DNA of 64,000 bases from Desulfopila inferna (lineage in GTDB: Bacteria > Desulfobacterota > Desulfobulbia > Desulfobulbales > Desulfocapsaceae). The translations under genes were made by a program, and so were the position numbers. The DNA lies in contig NZ_JAFFQE010000007.1 of NCBI RefSeq assembly GCF_016919005.1, positions 186,001-250,000 of the forward strand, given 5' to 3'. Shown one piece after another: positions 52,223-62,524 of this stretch; the stretch's first letter is position 1, and each line of letters begins with the position of its first letter. The notes under the pieces were generated by a model. The model saw nothing but the letters and a program-made list of their open reading frames with translations, was not told where the DNA came from and did not search any database.

Positions 52223-54664
52223 CTATGCCTCACGGAATTGGCCGCCAAAGGTATCGGTGAGTGTTTTCACGATCTTTGAATGGGCTTTTTCCACATTTTT
52301 TTCAGTTAAAGTCTTACTGGGTGAGCGGTAGGTGATAGAGAGCGCTACGCTCTTATACCCTTCAGGTATTTTGCCACCCTTGAAAATATCAAAAATTTCA
52401 CTATGCTCAATGAGCTTTTCCCTGCTCTCGCGTACACTTTGCAGGAGTTCTCCGGCGGAGACATTGTCTGCAACCACCAGCGCGATATCACGCTTGACCG
52501 AAGGATAAACCGGCAGTGGGGAAAAGGACTTGGGCAAGGCAGTCAGTGAACAGAGGATGTCGAAGTCGATATCGAAAAAGTACACTTGCTGCTTGATGCC
52601 GAAACTTTTTACCACATCATCGCTGAGTTTGCCAAGACTTCCGATAACTTTTTTATCAGAAAACAGTGAGAGATGCCGGCCGCTTTCGACAAAAGGCTCT
52701 TTTTCTTGAAGAATTTCAAAAGAAACTATATTATCGGCGGCGGTCGTATTGAGACGAAGGGCCTGCAGAAGATATTCGATGCATCCTTTGGCGTCGAAGA
52801 TATCGACATTGCGTTGCTTATGGTAGAGAGGGTCAAATTCTCCGTATATATTGCCGCTGAGCACTCCGGCCAATCTGGTATTTTCCACAGGCTGGAGATT
52901 CTCTTCCGTAGGGGTGAATACCTTGCCGATTTCGAAGAGCTTGAGGCTGGTCTTCTGAAATCTGATGTTTCTGCCGACATTTTCAAGAAGTCCGGGGATC
53001 AGCATGGTGCGCATTGCCGACTGCTCTTCATTCAGGGGATTAAGGAGTTCCACCTGTTTGCGTCTGGGATCATCTGCGGTAAGGTTCATCATATCGAGAT
53101 GATCGCTGCTGGAGAAGCTGTAGTTGATAGCTTCGGAAAAGCCGAGACGGGCGAAGATGTCGCTGGTTTCAAGACGCAGTAGTCTGGCGGGGTCCTGTTC
53201 GGGATAGCTCAGATTGACCGTTGGCAGCGATACCGGAATCCTGTCATAACCGTAGAGCCGTGCCACTTCCTCGACCAGGTCGGCTTGGCGCTCTATATCC
53301 ACCCTGAAGCTTGGAGGAGTAACCAGCAGGGTCTCCTCATCAGGATTCTCGCAATGGATGCCGATAGATTCGAGCATCGAGGCGATTTGGGCTCTGGAAA
53401 GCTCGATGCCGTTGAGTTCGTTACACCGTTGAATATGCAGAGCCAGCGTTTTTGCTGGTTTACGTCCGGGATAGGCATCTATGCCTTCACTTTCCGGACA
53501 GCTGCCGCCGGCTAGTTCAAGCAGCAGTTGAACTGCGCGATTCATGGCATTGATGGTTCCTTCCGGATCAACCCCGCGCTCGAAGCGATAGGAAGCGTCG
53601 GAGGCAAGGTTCAATTTTCGAGCCGTTCTCCTGATCGATATGTCATTGAAGCAGGCTGATTCCAGTAGGATATTGGTTGTGGTCTCGCTGACTTCGGAGT
53701 TCATGCCTCCCATGATACCAGCCACGGCAACAGGATGTTTAGCGTCGCAAATCATCAGCATTTCCGGGTCGAGCTTACGTTCTTTTTCGTCGAGGGTGAC
53801 AAAGTTCAGTTCATCGCTCCGCGGTGTTCTGACGATTATTTTGCCGCCTTCAAGCGTATCGAAGTCGAAGGCATGGAGCGGCTGGCCGTATTCCATCATG
53901 ACGAAATTGGTGACATCGACGACGTTATTTATGGGCCGCAGGCCGATGGAAATCAACCTTCTCTGCAGCCACCAGGGAGATGGCCCTATGGTGACATTTC
54001 TGATCAGGCGGCCGGCATATCTGGGACACAGGTCAGGGGCTTCGATTTCCACCGAAAACTCCTCGCTCTGCCTGGAGATTGCACCGTTTTCAAGTGGCAG
54101 TTTCAGGGCGGTGCCGCGAAAGCCTGCGACTTCCCGGGCGATGCCGATAACCGAGGCGCAGTCGGCCCTGTTGGGCGTCAGATCGACCTCTATCTGAATA
54201 TCGGAGAGCCCCATGGCATGGATGAAACTATCGCCGTGCTGCAGGTTTTCAGGCAGTTCCATGATGCCGTCGGATTCTTCACTGAGGCCGAGTTCTTTTT
54301 CGGAGCAGAGCATGCCGTTGGAAACCACGCCGCGAACCTTGGATTTTTTAATCTTGAAATTGCCCGGCAAGACGGTGCCGGACAGGGCGACGGGAGTGAG
54401 CAGCCCTGCACGGGCATTGGGTGCCCCGCAGACGATTTCATACTGCTCATCGCCTACGGCAACCTTGCAGAGCTGGAGCGTGTCGGCGTTAGGGTGGGGC
54501 ACGGCTTCCAGGATTCTGGCCACTTTGACGTCGGCCAATTCTTCAAAAAGAGTGGTCATCCCTTCAACTTCGAGTCCGAGCATGGTAAGTTTGTCGGTCA
54601 GTTCTTCCGGCAAGAGACCGTCCAAATCCACATAGTTCTTCAACCAGTCAATGGTGAACTTCAT
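52223..54664 (-). CDS. pheT: Phenylalanyl-tRNA synthetase beta subunit
   Basis: The 813-residue protein has an N-terminal tRNA-binding EMAP-like domain (VKVARILEAVPHPNADTLQL), B3/B4 editing, B5 (GIELSRAQIASMLESIGIHC) and the catalytic-like core. A C-terminal ferredoxin-fold anticodon domain (FSPLPVYPSVKRDIALVVAD) completes it. With PheS it forms the alpha2-beta2 enzyme that charges tRNA-Phe and edits Tyr. Full length. Confidence 0.97.
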   Translation of the reverse strand: MKFTIDWLKNYVDLDGLLPEELTDKLTMLGLEVEGMTTLFEELADVKVARILEAVPHPNADTLQLCKVAVGDEQYEIVCGAPNARAGLLTPVALSGTVLPGNFKIKKSKVRGVVSNGMLCSEKELGLSEESDGIMELPENLQHGDSFIHAMGLSDIQIEVDLTPNRADCASVIGIAREVAGFRGTALKLPLENGAISRQSEEFSVEIEAPDLCPRYAGRLIRNVTIGPSPWWLQRRLISIGLRPINNVVDVTNFVMMEYGQPLHAFDFDTLEGGKIIVRTPRSDELNFVTLDEKERKLDPEMLMICDAKHPVAVAGIMGGMNSEVSETTTNILLESACFNDISIRRTARKLNLASDASYRFERGVDPEGTINAMNRAVQLLLELAGGSCPESEGIDAYPGRKPAKTLALHIQRCNELNGIELSRAQIASMLESIGIHCENPDEETLLVTPPSFRVDIERQADLVEEVARLYGYDRIPVSLPTVNLSYPEQDPARLLRLETSDIFARLGFSEAINYSFSSSDHLDMMNLTADDPRRKQVELLNPLNEEQSAMRTMLIPGLLENVGRNIRFQKTSLKLFEIGKVFTPTEENLQPVENTRLAGVLSGNIYGEFDPLYHKQRNVDIFDAKGCIEYLLQALRLNTTAADNIVSFEILQEKEPFVESGRHLSLFSDKKVIGSLGKLSDDVVKSFGIKQQVYFFDIDFDILCSLTALPKSFSPLPVYPSVKRDIALVVADNVSAGELLQSVRESREKLIEHSEIFDIFKGGKIPEGYKSVALSITYRSPSKTLTEKNVEKAHSKIVKTLTDTFGGQFREA

Positions 54665-54693
54665 AGTAATCTAATCTCGCTTGATAGCAGGAA

Positions 54694-55707
54694 TTAAAAC
54701 TGTGAGAGAAAACGCAGGTCGTTTTCGTAGTACAGTCGTATATCGTCGATGCCGTATTTGAGCATGGCGATGCGCTCGATCCCAAGCCCAAAGGCGAATC
54801 CGCTGTAGACCTCGGGGTCGTAACCTACCATTTTGAAGACCTCCGGATCAATCATGCCGCAGCCGAGGATCTCCAGCCAGCCTGTGCGCTTGCATACCCG
54901 GCATCCCTGGCCTTTGCAGATGACGCAGGCTATATCCACTTCGGCGCTGGGCTCGGTGAAGGGAAAGAAACTGGGGCGGAAACGCAGGGCCAGATCCTCG
55001 CCGAACATCTTCTGGGTAAAAACGGTGAGGACACCCTTGAGATCGGCAAAGGAGACCTGCTTGTCGACCAGGAATCCCTCAACCTGGTGGAACATCGGGG
55101 TATGGGTGATGTCCGAGTCGCAGCGGTAGACCTTGCCCGGTGCGATGACGCGAAGGGGCGGTTCCCGGTTCTCCATAATGCGAGCCTGCATCGGTGATGT
55201 ATGGGTGCGCAGGAGCAGGGAATCACTGATATAGAAGGTGTCGTGCATATCTCTGGCCGGATGATGGGCAGGGATATTGAGGGCTTCGAAATTGTAATGG
55301 TCGGTTTCGACGTCGGGCCCTTCGGCCACGGAAAATCCCATCTTCTCGAAAACTCCGCAGACCTCGTTCATTATCTGGGTAACCGGGTGCAGTCTTCCGA
55401 GAGCAGGCTTTCTGCCGGGCAGGGTGAGATCTTCCGTTGTTTCTTTTTGAGTGGTCTTCCTGTCTTGCAGGAGAATCTCCTGGCGTTCTTTGAATAGTGT
55501 CTCTATTTCCGCTTTAACGCTATTAGCCAGCTGACCGAGTCGGGGCCTGTCATCCTGGGACACAGTGCCGAGTTTGCGCATGATCGTACTGAAATGGCCC
55601 TTACGGCCCAGGTATCTGATGCGGAATTCTTCAAGCTGGTCGATATCCTGCAGGGTGGCGAGGGTATCACGCGCCTCTGTTGTTAACCTCTGTAGCTCGT
55701 GCTCCAT
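54694..55707 (-). CDS. pheS: Phenylalanyl-tRNA synthetase alpha subunit
   Basis: The 337-residue protein has an N-terminal coiled coil and a class II core: motif 2 ([20 protein letters not shown]), [14 protein letters not shown], and motif 3 [38 protein letters not shown] insertion with four Cys could bind zinc, as in many bacterial PheS. It catalyses Phe-tRNA formation together with PheT, 29 bp downstream. Confidence 0.97.
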   Translation of the reverse strand: MEHELQRLTTEARDTLATLQDIDQLEEFRIRYLGRKGHFSTIMRKLGTVSQDDRPRLGQLANSVKAEIETLFKERQEILLQDRKTTQKETTEDLTLPGRKPALGRLHPVTQIMNEVCGVFEKMGFSVAEGPDVETDHYNFEALNIPAHHPARDMHDTFYISDSLLLRTHTSPMQARIMENREPPLRVIAPGKVYRCDSDITHTPMFHQVEGFLVDKQVSFADLKGVLTVFTQKMFGEDLALRFRPSFFPFTEPSAEVDIACVICKGQGCRVCKRTGWLEILGCGMIDPEVFKMVGYDPEVYSGFAFGLGIERIAMLKYGIDDIRLYYENDLRFLSQF

Positions 55708-55805
55708 GATATTTCAGAAAAGTTGGTAGGCGAAGAAACAGCAAGCCGGTTACGATATGGCAATCATAACCGGCATGAACGAATACATTAATGTAAGGTT
55801 GTGGA

Positions 55806-56159
55806 TCAGGCCTTTGCTTTGGCTACTTTGACGACTTCGGCAAAGGCTGAGGGATCAAGTACCGCCATATTGGCGAGAACCTTACGATCCAGTTCGATTC
55901 CGGCTTTTTTGAGGCCACCGATGAATTGGCTGTAATTTATACCATTCATCCTGGCACCGGCGTTGATTCGTGCGATCCACAGACGACGGAAATCACGTTT
56001 TTTAGTTCGTCTGTCCCGGTAGGCGTAGACGAGGGCGCGGTCAACAGCCTCGGTGGCTGTCCTGAAGAGTCTGCTGCGTCCTCCTCTGAATCCTTTGGCA
56101 AGCTTTAATACTCTGTTTCTTCTGCGGCGGGCCTTAAAGCCCCTGGTAACGCGTGACAT
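55806..56159 (-). CDS. rplT: Ribosomal protein L20
   Basis: The 117-residue protein is full length with basic N-terminus ([24 protein letters not shown]) and a conserved [20 protein letters not shown]. It assembles 23S rRNA and usually represses its own operon by binding the leader. Confidence 0.98.
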   Translation of the reverse strand: MSRVTRGFKARRRRNRVLKLAKGFRGGRSRLFRTATEAVDRALVYAYRDRRTKKRDFRRLWIARINAGARMNGINYSQFIGGLKKAGIELDRKVLANMAVLDPSAFAEVVKVAKAKA

Positions 56160-56252
56160 GAAATAACTCCTTTAATGATCCGGTACGCTTCTTAAGGGGT
56201 ACCGTACCTTATGGTCAAACCGTAGCCGAAATCGGCTGTGATCGACCGCTGA

Positions 56253-56450
56253 CTAAAGATAAGGCAGAATCTTCCTGATTGACTTGACGTTGGACTCATC
56301 GACCAGATCGCCTTGTCTGAGACCGCGCTTACGCTTTGTTGATTTCTTGGTCAGGATGTGACTGGTGTAGGCTTTGCTACGTTTGATCTTTCCTGTACCG
56401 GTTGCTTTGAAGCGCTTTGCAGCACCTCGGTTTGTCTTCATCTTCGGCAT
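56253..56450 (-). CDS. rpmI: Ribosomal protein L35
   Basis: The 65-residue typical L35 starts [20 protein letters not shown]. It lies between infC (62 bp) and rplT (93 bp), the standard order. Confidence 0.98.
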   Translation of the reverse strand: MPKMKTNRGAAKRFKATGTGKIKRSKAYTSHILTKKSTKRKRGLRQGDLVDESNVKSIRKILPYL

Positions 56451-56512
56451 GGTTGCACTCCTTTATACATCAATACGGCACCGGCCACTACCTTCAATCC
56501 GGCTTTTTTTAT

Positions 56513-57064
56513 CTATGCTGACGTTTTCGGGCCGACAAACATAACCATTTGTCGTCCTTCCATTCGCGGAGGAGCAAGAATTATTGCTTCGTCTTCTAGT
56601 TCCTCGGCAATTTTCTGCATTGCTTCCATGCCGATGGATTGTGAGTAGACAATCTCGCGGCCACGGAATCGCATGGTAATCTTAACCTTATTTTTTTGTG
56701 CCAGGAACTTTCTGATATTTTTGATCTTGAAGTTAAGATCGTGTTCCTCTGTTTTGGGCCGAAACTTGATTTCCTTGGTTTCAACCGTCGTCTGCTTTTT
56801 CTTGGCTTCCTGCTGTTTTTTCTTTTGTTCGTAGCGGAACTTATCATAGTTCATGATCCGGCATACCGGAGGACTGGCGTTTGCAGACACCTCTACCAGA
56901 TCAAGTCCCTCATCATAAGCTTTCTCCAGTGCATCTTTGGAGGTGAAGATTCCGAGCTGTTCGCCGTCCGCGCCTATAAGTCGCACTCTTTCGTGGCGAA
57001 TTTTATCATTGATAACAGCTTTATCATCCCTCTGGACCGGAGCTTGTTTGCTTCGTCTGTTAAT
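56513..57064 (-). CDS. infC: Translation initiation factor IF-3 (AUU start)
   Basis: From the ATT at 57064 the product is 183 residues and includes the whole N-terminal domain (VINDKIRHERVRLIGADGEQ). GGAGG lies seven bases upstream of the ATT. The first ATG (56986) would remove part of the N-domain. AUU is the known rare start of infC, which lets IF-3 repress its own translation. The C-domain has EIKFRPKTEEHDLNFKIKNI. Confidence 0.95.
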   Translation of the reverse strand: MNRRSKQAPVQRDDKAVINDKIRHERVRLIGADGEQLGIFTSKDALEKAYDEGLDLVEVSANASPPVCRIMNYDKFRYEQKKKQQEAKKKQTTVETKEIKFRPKTEEHDLNFKIKNIRKFLAQKNKVKITMRFRGREIVYSQSIGMEAMQKIAEELEDEAIILAPPRMEGRQMVMFVGPKTSA

Positions 57065-57121
57065 ATCTATACCTCCTCTCTACGAACTTAATGAATAGTG
57101 TGCCAATGTAGTTGCGAATCC

Positions 57122-59050
57122 TCAGATACCGCGACCTTCCCGGCACTCCTCTATAATCTTTTCAATAAAATCAGTCGCCGGCATGGCAGGCAGGTTTTTA
57201 CCGTCGCGCAGACGAACAGTGACAGTGCCGTCGTTTTTTTCCGCATCGCCGATAATGAGCATATAGGGAACCTTGGCAACCTGTGCTTCTCTGATTTTAT
57301 AGTTCAATTTCTCGTTACGCAAATCTTTTTCGACGCGCAGGCCTGCTTTCCGCATTTGCTCGAAGACATCTTCGCAGTAGTCGATCTGCTCATCGGTGAT
57401 ATTCATGATGCGTGCCTGCACCGGTGCGAACCACAATGGAAAGACCCCGGCATAGTGCTCGATAAGCACACCGATGAATCTCTCAAGGGATCCCATCAGT
57501 GCTCTGTGGATCATGATGGGTTGATGTTCGGCATTATTCGAGCCGATGTAGCTTACCTCGAATCTGTCGGGCAGGTTGAAGTCCACTTGAATGGTGGAGC
57601 ACTGCCAGGATCTGCCCAGCTGATCCTTGATTTTGATATCGATTTTGGGACCGTAGAATACACCTTCGCCCGGATCAAGGGCATAAGCGAGTCCCTTCTT
57701 TTCCAGAGCCTGTTTCAGCGCTTCCGTAGCTTTATCCCAGTTGTCGTCGCTGCCGACATATTTTTCCGGTCTGGTGGAAAGATAAATGTCATATTCGCTG
57801 AAGCCGAAGGTTTTGAGAATATGCAGGTTGAGGTTGAGTATATTGAAAATCTCCTCTTCCAGCTGATCCGGCCTGCAGAAAATATGGGCATCGTCCTGAG
57901 TGAAGCCGCGCACCCGGAGAAGACCGTGAAGGGCTCCGGCCCGCTCATAGCGGTAGACGGTGCCGAGCTCGGCCCAGCGCAGGGGGAACTCACGATAACT
58001 CCGCTTCCGTGAATTGTACACGCCTATATGGAATGGGCAATTCATCGGCTTAAGCTGGTACTGCACGTCGTCAATGGCCATGGGAGAATACATGTTCTCG
58101 CCGTAGAAATCGAGATGTCCCGAGGTTTTCCATAGATCCTGACGGGCTATATGCGGAGTGTAGAGCAGTTCATAGCCATGCCGGTAGTGCTCGTCTTTCC
58201 AGTAATCCTCAATCAAGCGGCGCAGTTGCGAACCTTTGGGCTGCCAGAGGATGAGTCCCGGACCGATCTGATCCTGGATGGTGAAAAGTTCCAGCTCCTT
58301 GCCCAGCTTACGGTGGTCTCGTTTCTTGGCCTCTTCGAGGGCATTGAGATATTTTTTCAGCGCCTTTTTGTCATAGAAGGCGGTGCCGTAGATCCTCTGC
58401 AGTACATCTTTTTTTTCGTCTCCCCTCCAGTAGGCGCCTGCAACCCTGAGGAGCTTAAACGCCTGAATGGGAGTGGTGTCGGGAAGATGTGGACCGCGGC
58501 ACAGATCAGTAAAGTCGTCGAGCTGATAGGTGGAAATTTGCTCGCCGCGCAGATCTTCGATTATTTCGAGCTTATATTTTTCGTCTTCCCGGGCAAACTT
58601 ATCCCTGGCTTCTTCAAAGGGCACAAGCTTACGCACAAATTCCGCTCTGCCCTGGATGATCTCGGACATTCGTTGTTCAATCGCCTCAAAATCATCGGGG
58701 CTGAATGGCTCTTTGCGCTGGAAGTCGTAATAGAAGCCGTTTTCGATGGCCGGGCCAATGGCAACCTTGACATCATCGCCGAATATATCGCGAACGGCCT
58801 TGGCCATGACATGAGCAGTGCTGTGACGCAGAACTTCCAATCCTTCTGCGGATTCTTTAGTAATGGGCGTAATTACACTATCTTTCTGCAGGGGAGTTTG
58901 AAGATCAACGACATTGCCTTCAATAGAAACGGCGACTACCTGCTTCCTCTGTTTATTGGACATCAGCTGACCAAGCACATCCTTGACAGGGGTAGCCTCA
59001 GGTACCTTCAGTTCTTCTCCATCGTGTAGTGATACGGTAATTTCAGCCAT
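57122..59050 (-). CDS. thrS: Threonyl-tRNA synthetase
   Basis: The 642-residue product from the ATG at 59050 (MAEITVSLHDGEELKVPEAT) has TGS, the editing domain (HSTAHVMAKAVRDIF; DLCRGPHLPDT), a class II core with zinc ligands (MNCPFHI, Cys/His) and an anticodon-binding domain. The length is standard. A longer frame (start 59086) adds an unlikely leader. It heads the thrS-infC-rpmI-rplT-pheST operon. Confidence 0.96.
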   Translation of the reverse strand: MAEITVSLHDGEELKVPEATPVKDVLGQLMSNKQRKQVVAVSIEGNVVDLQTPLQKDSVITPITKESAEGLEVLRHSTAHVMAKAVRDIFGDDVKVAIGPAIENGFYYDFQRKEPFSPDDFEAIEQRMSEIIQGRAEFVRKLVPFEEARDKFAREDEKYKLEIIEDLRGEQISTYQLDDFTDLCRGPHLPDTTPIQAFKLLRVAGAYWRGDEKKDVLQRIYGTAFYDKKALKKYLNALEEAKKRDHRKLGKELELFTIQDQIGPGLILWQPKGSQLRRLIEDYWKDEHYRHGYELLYTPHIARQDLWKTSGHLDFYGENMYSPMAIDDVQYQLKPMNCPFHIGVYNSRKRSYREFPLRWAELGTVYRYERAGALHGLLRVRGFTQDDAHIFCRPDQLEEEIFNILNLNLHILKTFGFSEYDIYLSTRPEKYVGSDDNWDKATEALKQALEKKGLAYALDPGEGVFYGPKIDIKIKDQLGRSWQCSTIQVDFNLPDRFEVSYIGSNNAEHQPIMIHRALMGSLERFIGVLIEHYAGVFPLWFAPVQARIMNITDEQIDYCEDVFEQMRKAGLRVEKDLRNEKLNYKIREAQVAKVPYMLIIGDAEKNDGTVTVRLRDGKNLPAMPATDFIEKIIEECREGRGI

Positions 59051-59131
59051 TTTTAAATTGTACTTCCACATAAAAACAAAGGCCAAAGTGTTGATTCCCG
59101 TTGACGAAAATCATTCCTTCAGCCTTCTATT

Positions 59132-59206
59132 TGGTAGGCGCGGGCGGGATTGAACCGCCGACATCCACCACGTCAAGGTGGCGCTCTCCCACTGAGCTAC
59201 GCGCCT
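59132..59206 (-). tRNA. tRNA-Val (GAC)
   Basis: The acceptor stem is AGGCGCG/CGCGCCT with encoded CCA. The anticodon stem CCACC/GGTGG holds loop TTGACGT, anticodon GAC. The T-loop is TTCAATC. Confidence 0.95.
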
Positions 59207-59353
59207 GCGAGCCTGATATTTCAATATGCCGCGCAGGTGACATATTGATGTGTAAACCTGATTCAATTACCAACATTTGCAGAAGGTGTCAAGCAAAATC
59301 CAAAATATATTACCAGAATAATACCACAATACTTGGCGCTTTTTTCACTCCTC

Positions 59354-59956
59354 CTAGAAGGCGGCAAGTCTGCCCTCTATTGCCCGGGAAAGGGTGTGGC
59401 TGTCAGCATATTTTATGTCCATACCCATGGGGATGCCATAAGCCAGACGGGTGACCTTGACATCAAGATCGTGCAGCTTGTCGATCAGATAGGAAGCGGT
59501 TGCTTCTCCTGGAACGGTTGAGCTTGTGGCGATGAGCACCTCCTTGACCACCCCGTTTCGGGAGCGGGCGATCAGCTCCCGTGTTTTTATCTCGTCGGGT
59601 CCGATGCCGTCTATGGGCGAGAGAACGCCGTGCAGGATATGATAGTGTCCGCGAAAAATCCCGGTTTTCTCAATGGCCATGAGATCACCCGCCTGTTCCA
59701 CCACACAGACAAGTTCCGCGGTTCTGCGCGCATCTCCGCAGATGACGCAAGGGTCATTTTCGGAAAAGGCGAAACAGCTGGAACACAGCTGGATCGAGCC
59801 GTGCAGGGCGGCAAGGGCGGAAGACAGCTCGCCGGCCTCTGCCGGTGAACGCCTGAGAACATGCATAGCCAGCCTGGTTGCTGTTTTTTTGCCGATGCCG
59901 GGGAGTGTGGAAAATCCCTGGATGAGCCTATCGAGGGCCGGGGGAACGATTTGCAT
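59354..59956 (-). CDS. recR: Recombination mediator RecR
   Basis: The 200-residue protein has an HhH (GFSTLPGIGKKTATRLAMHV), a Cys4 zinc finger (CSSC...CVIC) and a Toprim domain (LVCVVEQAGDLMAIEKTGIF). It works with RecF/RecO to load RecA on gaps. It lies six bases after ybaB in the dnaX-ybaB-recR cluster. Confidence 0.97.
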   Translation of the reverse strand: MQIVPPALDRLIQGFSTLPGIGKKTATRLAMHVLRRSPAEAGELSSALAALHGSIQLCSSCFAFSENDPCVICGDARRTAELVCVVEQAGDLMAIEKTGIFRGHYHILHGVLSPIDGIGPDEIKTRELIARSRNGVVKEVLIATSSTVPGEATASYLIDKLHDLDVKVTRLAYGIPMGMDIKYADSHTLSRAIEGRLAAF

Positions 59957-59962
59957 AATATC

Positions 59963-60280
59963 CTAAAACATATTGGAGAGACCGGGAAGGTTGAGGCCGC
60001 CGGTGAGCTGCTTCATCTCTTCCTTGCCGAGCTCTTTGGCCTTGCGCAAACCATCGTTGGTGGCGGCGACAATAAGATCCTGGAGCATCTCTTTTTCTTC
60101 GGCAGAGAGAATGGCGTCCTCAATGGTCATGGAAAGAACCTCGCCCTTGCCATTGACGATCACATTGACCATGCCGCCGCCGGCGCTGCCGGTGATGGTT
60201 TTAGAGGCGAGCTGTTCCTGAATCTCCGCCATTTTGGCCTGCATCTGCTGAGCCTGCTGCATAATGCTTTGTAAGTCCAT
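59963..60280 (-). CDS. YbaB/EbfC family nucleoid-associated protein
   Basis: The 105-residue product from the ATG at 60280 (MDLQSIMQQAQQMQAKMAEI) is a typical YbaB protein with a GGGMVNV strand. A GTG at 60295 would add five residues. It is a small DNA-binding dimer placed between dnaX and recR as usual. Confidence 0.92.
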   Translation of the reverse strand: MDLQSIMQQAQQMQAKMAEIQEQLASKTITGSAGGGMVNVIVNGKGEVLSMTIEDAILSAEEKEMLQDLIVAATNDGLRKAKELGKEEMKQLTGGLNLPGLSNMF

Positions 60281-60303
60281 AATATTTTCACTCACATTTG
60301 TTG

Positions 60304-62118
60304 TTATCTGCTTCGTGGGCCTATTCGAATATCCCCTATCTGGCCGTTGAAAATCTCTACCGCCATCTGCACCAGCGGGTCATGGGTAAGCTGCTGTCGT
60401 TTTCTGTGCGGACTCTCCGAATCATCGTCATCCTTGCCGTTGCTCAAGTCCGGGAGTATAAACCGTACAGTGAGGTCTTTTTGGAAAAAATCAAGGACGA
60501 ATTCGGTAAGCAGCTTACGGTTATTCTTATTTCTGAGTAATGTGCAGATGGCCGGATCGTTGTAGTGCAGGTGCAGTTCGCCTTCTACTTCTTTGGCGGA
60601 AGCGGCGCGCTGGAGGTCCTGGGCCATCCACACCTTGCGCTCCTTGACATAAGCGGTGAATTCCATCCAGTCCTTGCGGACATCACGGATGTGCGGGTGT
60701 GGTTCCGGTACTGCGGGAGTCTCTTCGGTTTGCACTGGTTGTTCCTGCGGCGGCAGCGCTTTGGGCGGCTCGGTGTCAGGAGTCCTTACGGATGATTCTT
60801 GTGGTGGGGCAGAACAATCCGGTTCTTCGGGGAGCGGCGGCTCCTCATCCGATAGCGGAGGCACTTCATGCCACGGCGGCTGAAGTTCAGGCTGTGCTGG
60901 AGTTAACGGCGTATCCCGTTCGGGTTCAGTTTTTTTTTTGCCGGGATCCGTGCTGTCGGCAACCTCACGCTCTGCCGGAAGTGTGGCCATGAGGTTCTCG
61001 ATCTTGCTCAAAAGTGCGGTAACGGGGATGACATTGCCGGCTTCGATAATTTTAAGAAAAGCTGTTTCCAGGGCAAGCCGGGGCTGGGTGGTGAAGCGCA
61101 GCTCCTCTGTTGCCTTCATGAGCAGGTCAAGTTTGAAATGGATGGTTTCGAAGGAATACTCGGCTGCGATTTTGCCGAAGTCGGTGATTTCAGCTTCCGG
61201 CAGGTCTATAAGTTCTCCGCAGTTCCCCAGCTTGACCAGAAGCACAGTCCTGAAACATTCGAGCAGGTCCGAAGTGAATCGTTTTATGTCGATGCCGTAG
61301 TCGAAGGCGCCTTCCAGTGCTTTCAGCGCGGTTACCCGGTCTTCGGCGAGAAGAGCCCTGGTGATGGTCATCAGGGTATTCCTGTCGATCAGACCGAGTA
61401 CCTCAATGACATCTTCATGGCTGATGGTATTATCGCCGAAGGAGAACATCTGGTCCAGCAGGCTCAGGCCGTCTCTGACCGATCCCTCGGCTTCCCGGAC
61501 GATGAGGGCCAGCGCGGCCGGGTCCAGGGATACCTTTTCCGAATTTGCGATTTTTTGAAAATGAGTCGTCAGGTCAGTTGTGCTGACTCTCTTGAGTTCG
61601 TAGCGCTGGCACCTGGAAAGGATGGTAATGGGGATTTTGTGCAGTTCGGTGGTGGCGAACATGAAATAGACATGCGCCGGCGGCTCTTCCAGTGTCTTTA
61701 GAAGTGCGTTAAAGGCCTCCGTAGTGAGCATGTGCACTTCATCAATGATGATAATTTTGTATGGCGATGAAGTCGGCAGAAAGCGTATCTTTTCCTTGAG
61801 CTCGCGGATTTCCTGAATGCCCCTGTTGGAGGCACCGTCTATTTCGTGTAGATCAAGGGAATGACCGCCTGTGATCTCGGCGCATGACCGGCATTGATTG
61901 CACGGTCGGGTTTCCGTGGTACTCTCGCAGTTTATAGCCTTGGCCATAATACGGGCAAGTGTCGTCTTGCCGACGCCCCTGACTCCTGAGAAAAGAATGG
62001 CGTGAGCGACGCGTTGTCGCAACAGGCTGTTCTGCAGGGTCTTGACCACCGGAATCTGGCCTACGACGTCGGTGAAGGACTGGGGGCGGTATTTTCGAGC
62101 GAGAACCAGGTAAGACAT
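60304..62118 (-). CDS. dnaX: DNA polymerase III tau/gamma subunit
   Basis: The 604-residue protein has an AAA+ clamp-loader with Walker A GVRGVGKT (residues 45-52) and zinc module CESTTETRPCNQCRSC. The sensor region and domain III end near residue 370, followed by a Pro/Glu-rich linker and the tau C-terminal domain. An A10 run (60930-60939) falls at codons 394-397; addition of one A, or -1 slippage, gives KKKN and then TGA, a gamma-like product of 397 residues. It loads beta clamps and, as tau, joins the polymerases. Confidence 0.96.
   Translation of the reverse strand: MSYLVLARKYRPQSFTDVVGQIPVVKTLQNSLLRQRVAHAILFSGVRGVGKTTLARIMAKAINCESTTETRPCNQCRSCAEITGGHSLDLHEIDGASNRGIQEIRELKEKIRFLPTSSPYKIIIIDEVHMLTTEAFNALLKTLEEPPAHVYFMFATTELHKIPITILSRCQRYELKRVSTTDLTTHFQKIANSEKVSLDPAALALIVREAEGSVRDGLSLLDQMFSFGDNTISHEDVIEVLGLIDRNTLMTITRALLAEDRVTALKALEGAFDYGIDIKRFTSDLLECFRTVLLVKLGNCGELIDLPEAEITDFGKIAAEYSFETIHFKLDLLMKATEELRFTTQPRLALETAFLKIIEAGNVIPVTALLSKIENLMATLPAEREVADSTDPGKKKTEPERDTPLTPAQPELQPPWHEVPPLSDEEPPLPEEPDCSAPPQESSVRTPDTEPPKALPPQEQPVQTEETPAVPEPHPHIRDVRKDWMEFTAYVKERKVWMAQDLQRAASAKEVEGELHLHYNDPAICTLLRNKNNRKLLTEFVLDFFQKDLTVRFILPDLSNGKDDDDSESPHRKRQQLTHDPLVQMAVEIFNGQIGDIRIGPRSR
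60930..60939 (-). promoter_or_regulatory. dnaX A10 slippage site
   Basis: On the minus strand GGC AAA AAA AAA ACT GAA contains ten A. One extra A changes the last codons to AAA AAC TGA, an immediate stop. Thermus dnaX makes gamma by slippage on a similar A-run; use here is inferred. Confidence 0.5.
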
Positions 62119-62192
62119 GAGTCACCGTTTCAGGAATTGAGCGTTAGCGATTACCGGAAAATACACGATGAATTGACGGGAGGCAATAAAAA

Positions 62193-62298
62193 GTGATAGC
62201 CGGGCAACCCTGCAGCACACCAAGAGGTTCACTACCGTTGCTTCCTTCCGGACCTGGCGGAGTTCGTGATTCTTCGTTGCACAGGACCCGGCTATCAC
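62193..62298 (-). ncRNA. ffs: Signal recognition particle RNA, small (4.5S) type
   Basis: The conserved apical domain CCAGGTCCGGAAGGAAGCA is read on the minus strand, flanked by a long near-complementary stem closing with GTGATAGCCGGG/CCCGGCTATCAC. A T-run follows. It binds Ffh for membrane targeting. Confidence 0.93.
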
Positions 62299-62343
62299 AC
62301 CAAATCTTGGCTGGCGTCTGCCCATTCCTGGACAAACACTTTC

Positions 62344-62429
62344 TGGCGGAGAGGGTGAGATTCGAACTCACGGTACTCTCGTACACACGCGTTCCAGGCG
62401 TGCACCTTAAGCCACTCGGTCACCTCTCC
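62344..62429 (-). tRNA. tRNA-Ser (GGA)
   Basis: The acceptor stem is GGAGAGG/CCTCTCC with G discriminator and CCA. The anticodon loop CTGGAAC gives GGA. A long variable arm and TTCGAAT T-loop are present. Confidence 0.95.
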
Positions 62430-62524
62430 GTTTCTCTGTATCAATCAATATAAAATTGTGAGCCTGTATGTAAACCGTGTAATCAAATTATTCAATGAAA
62501 AAGTAGTCCATCGGCAAAAATTGT

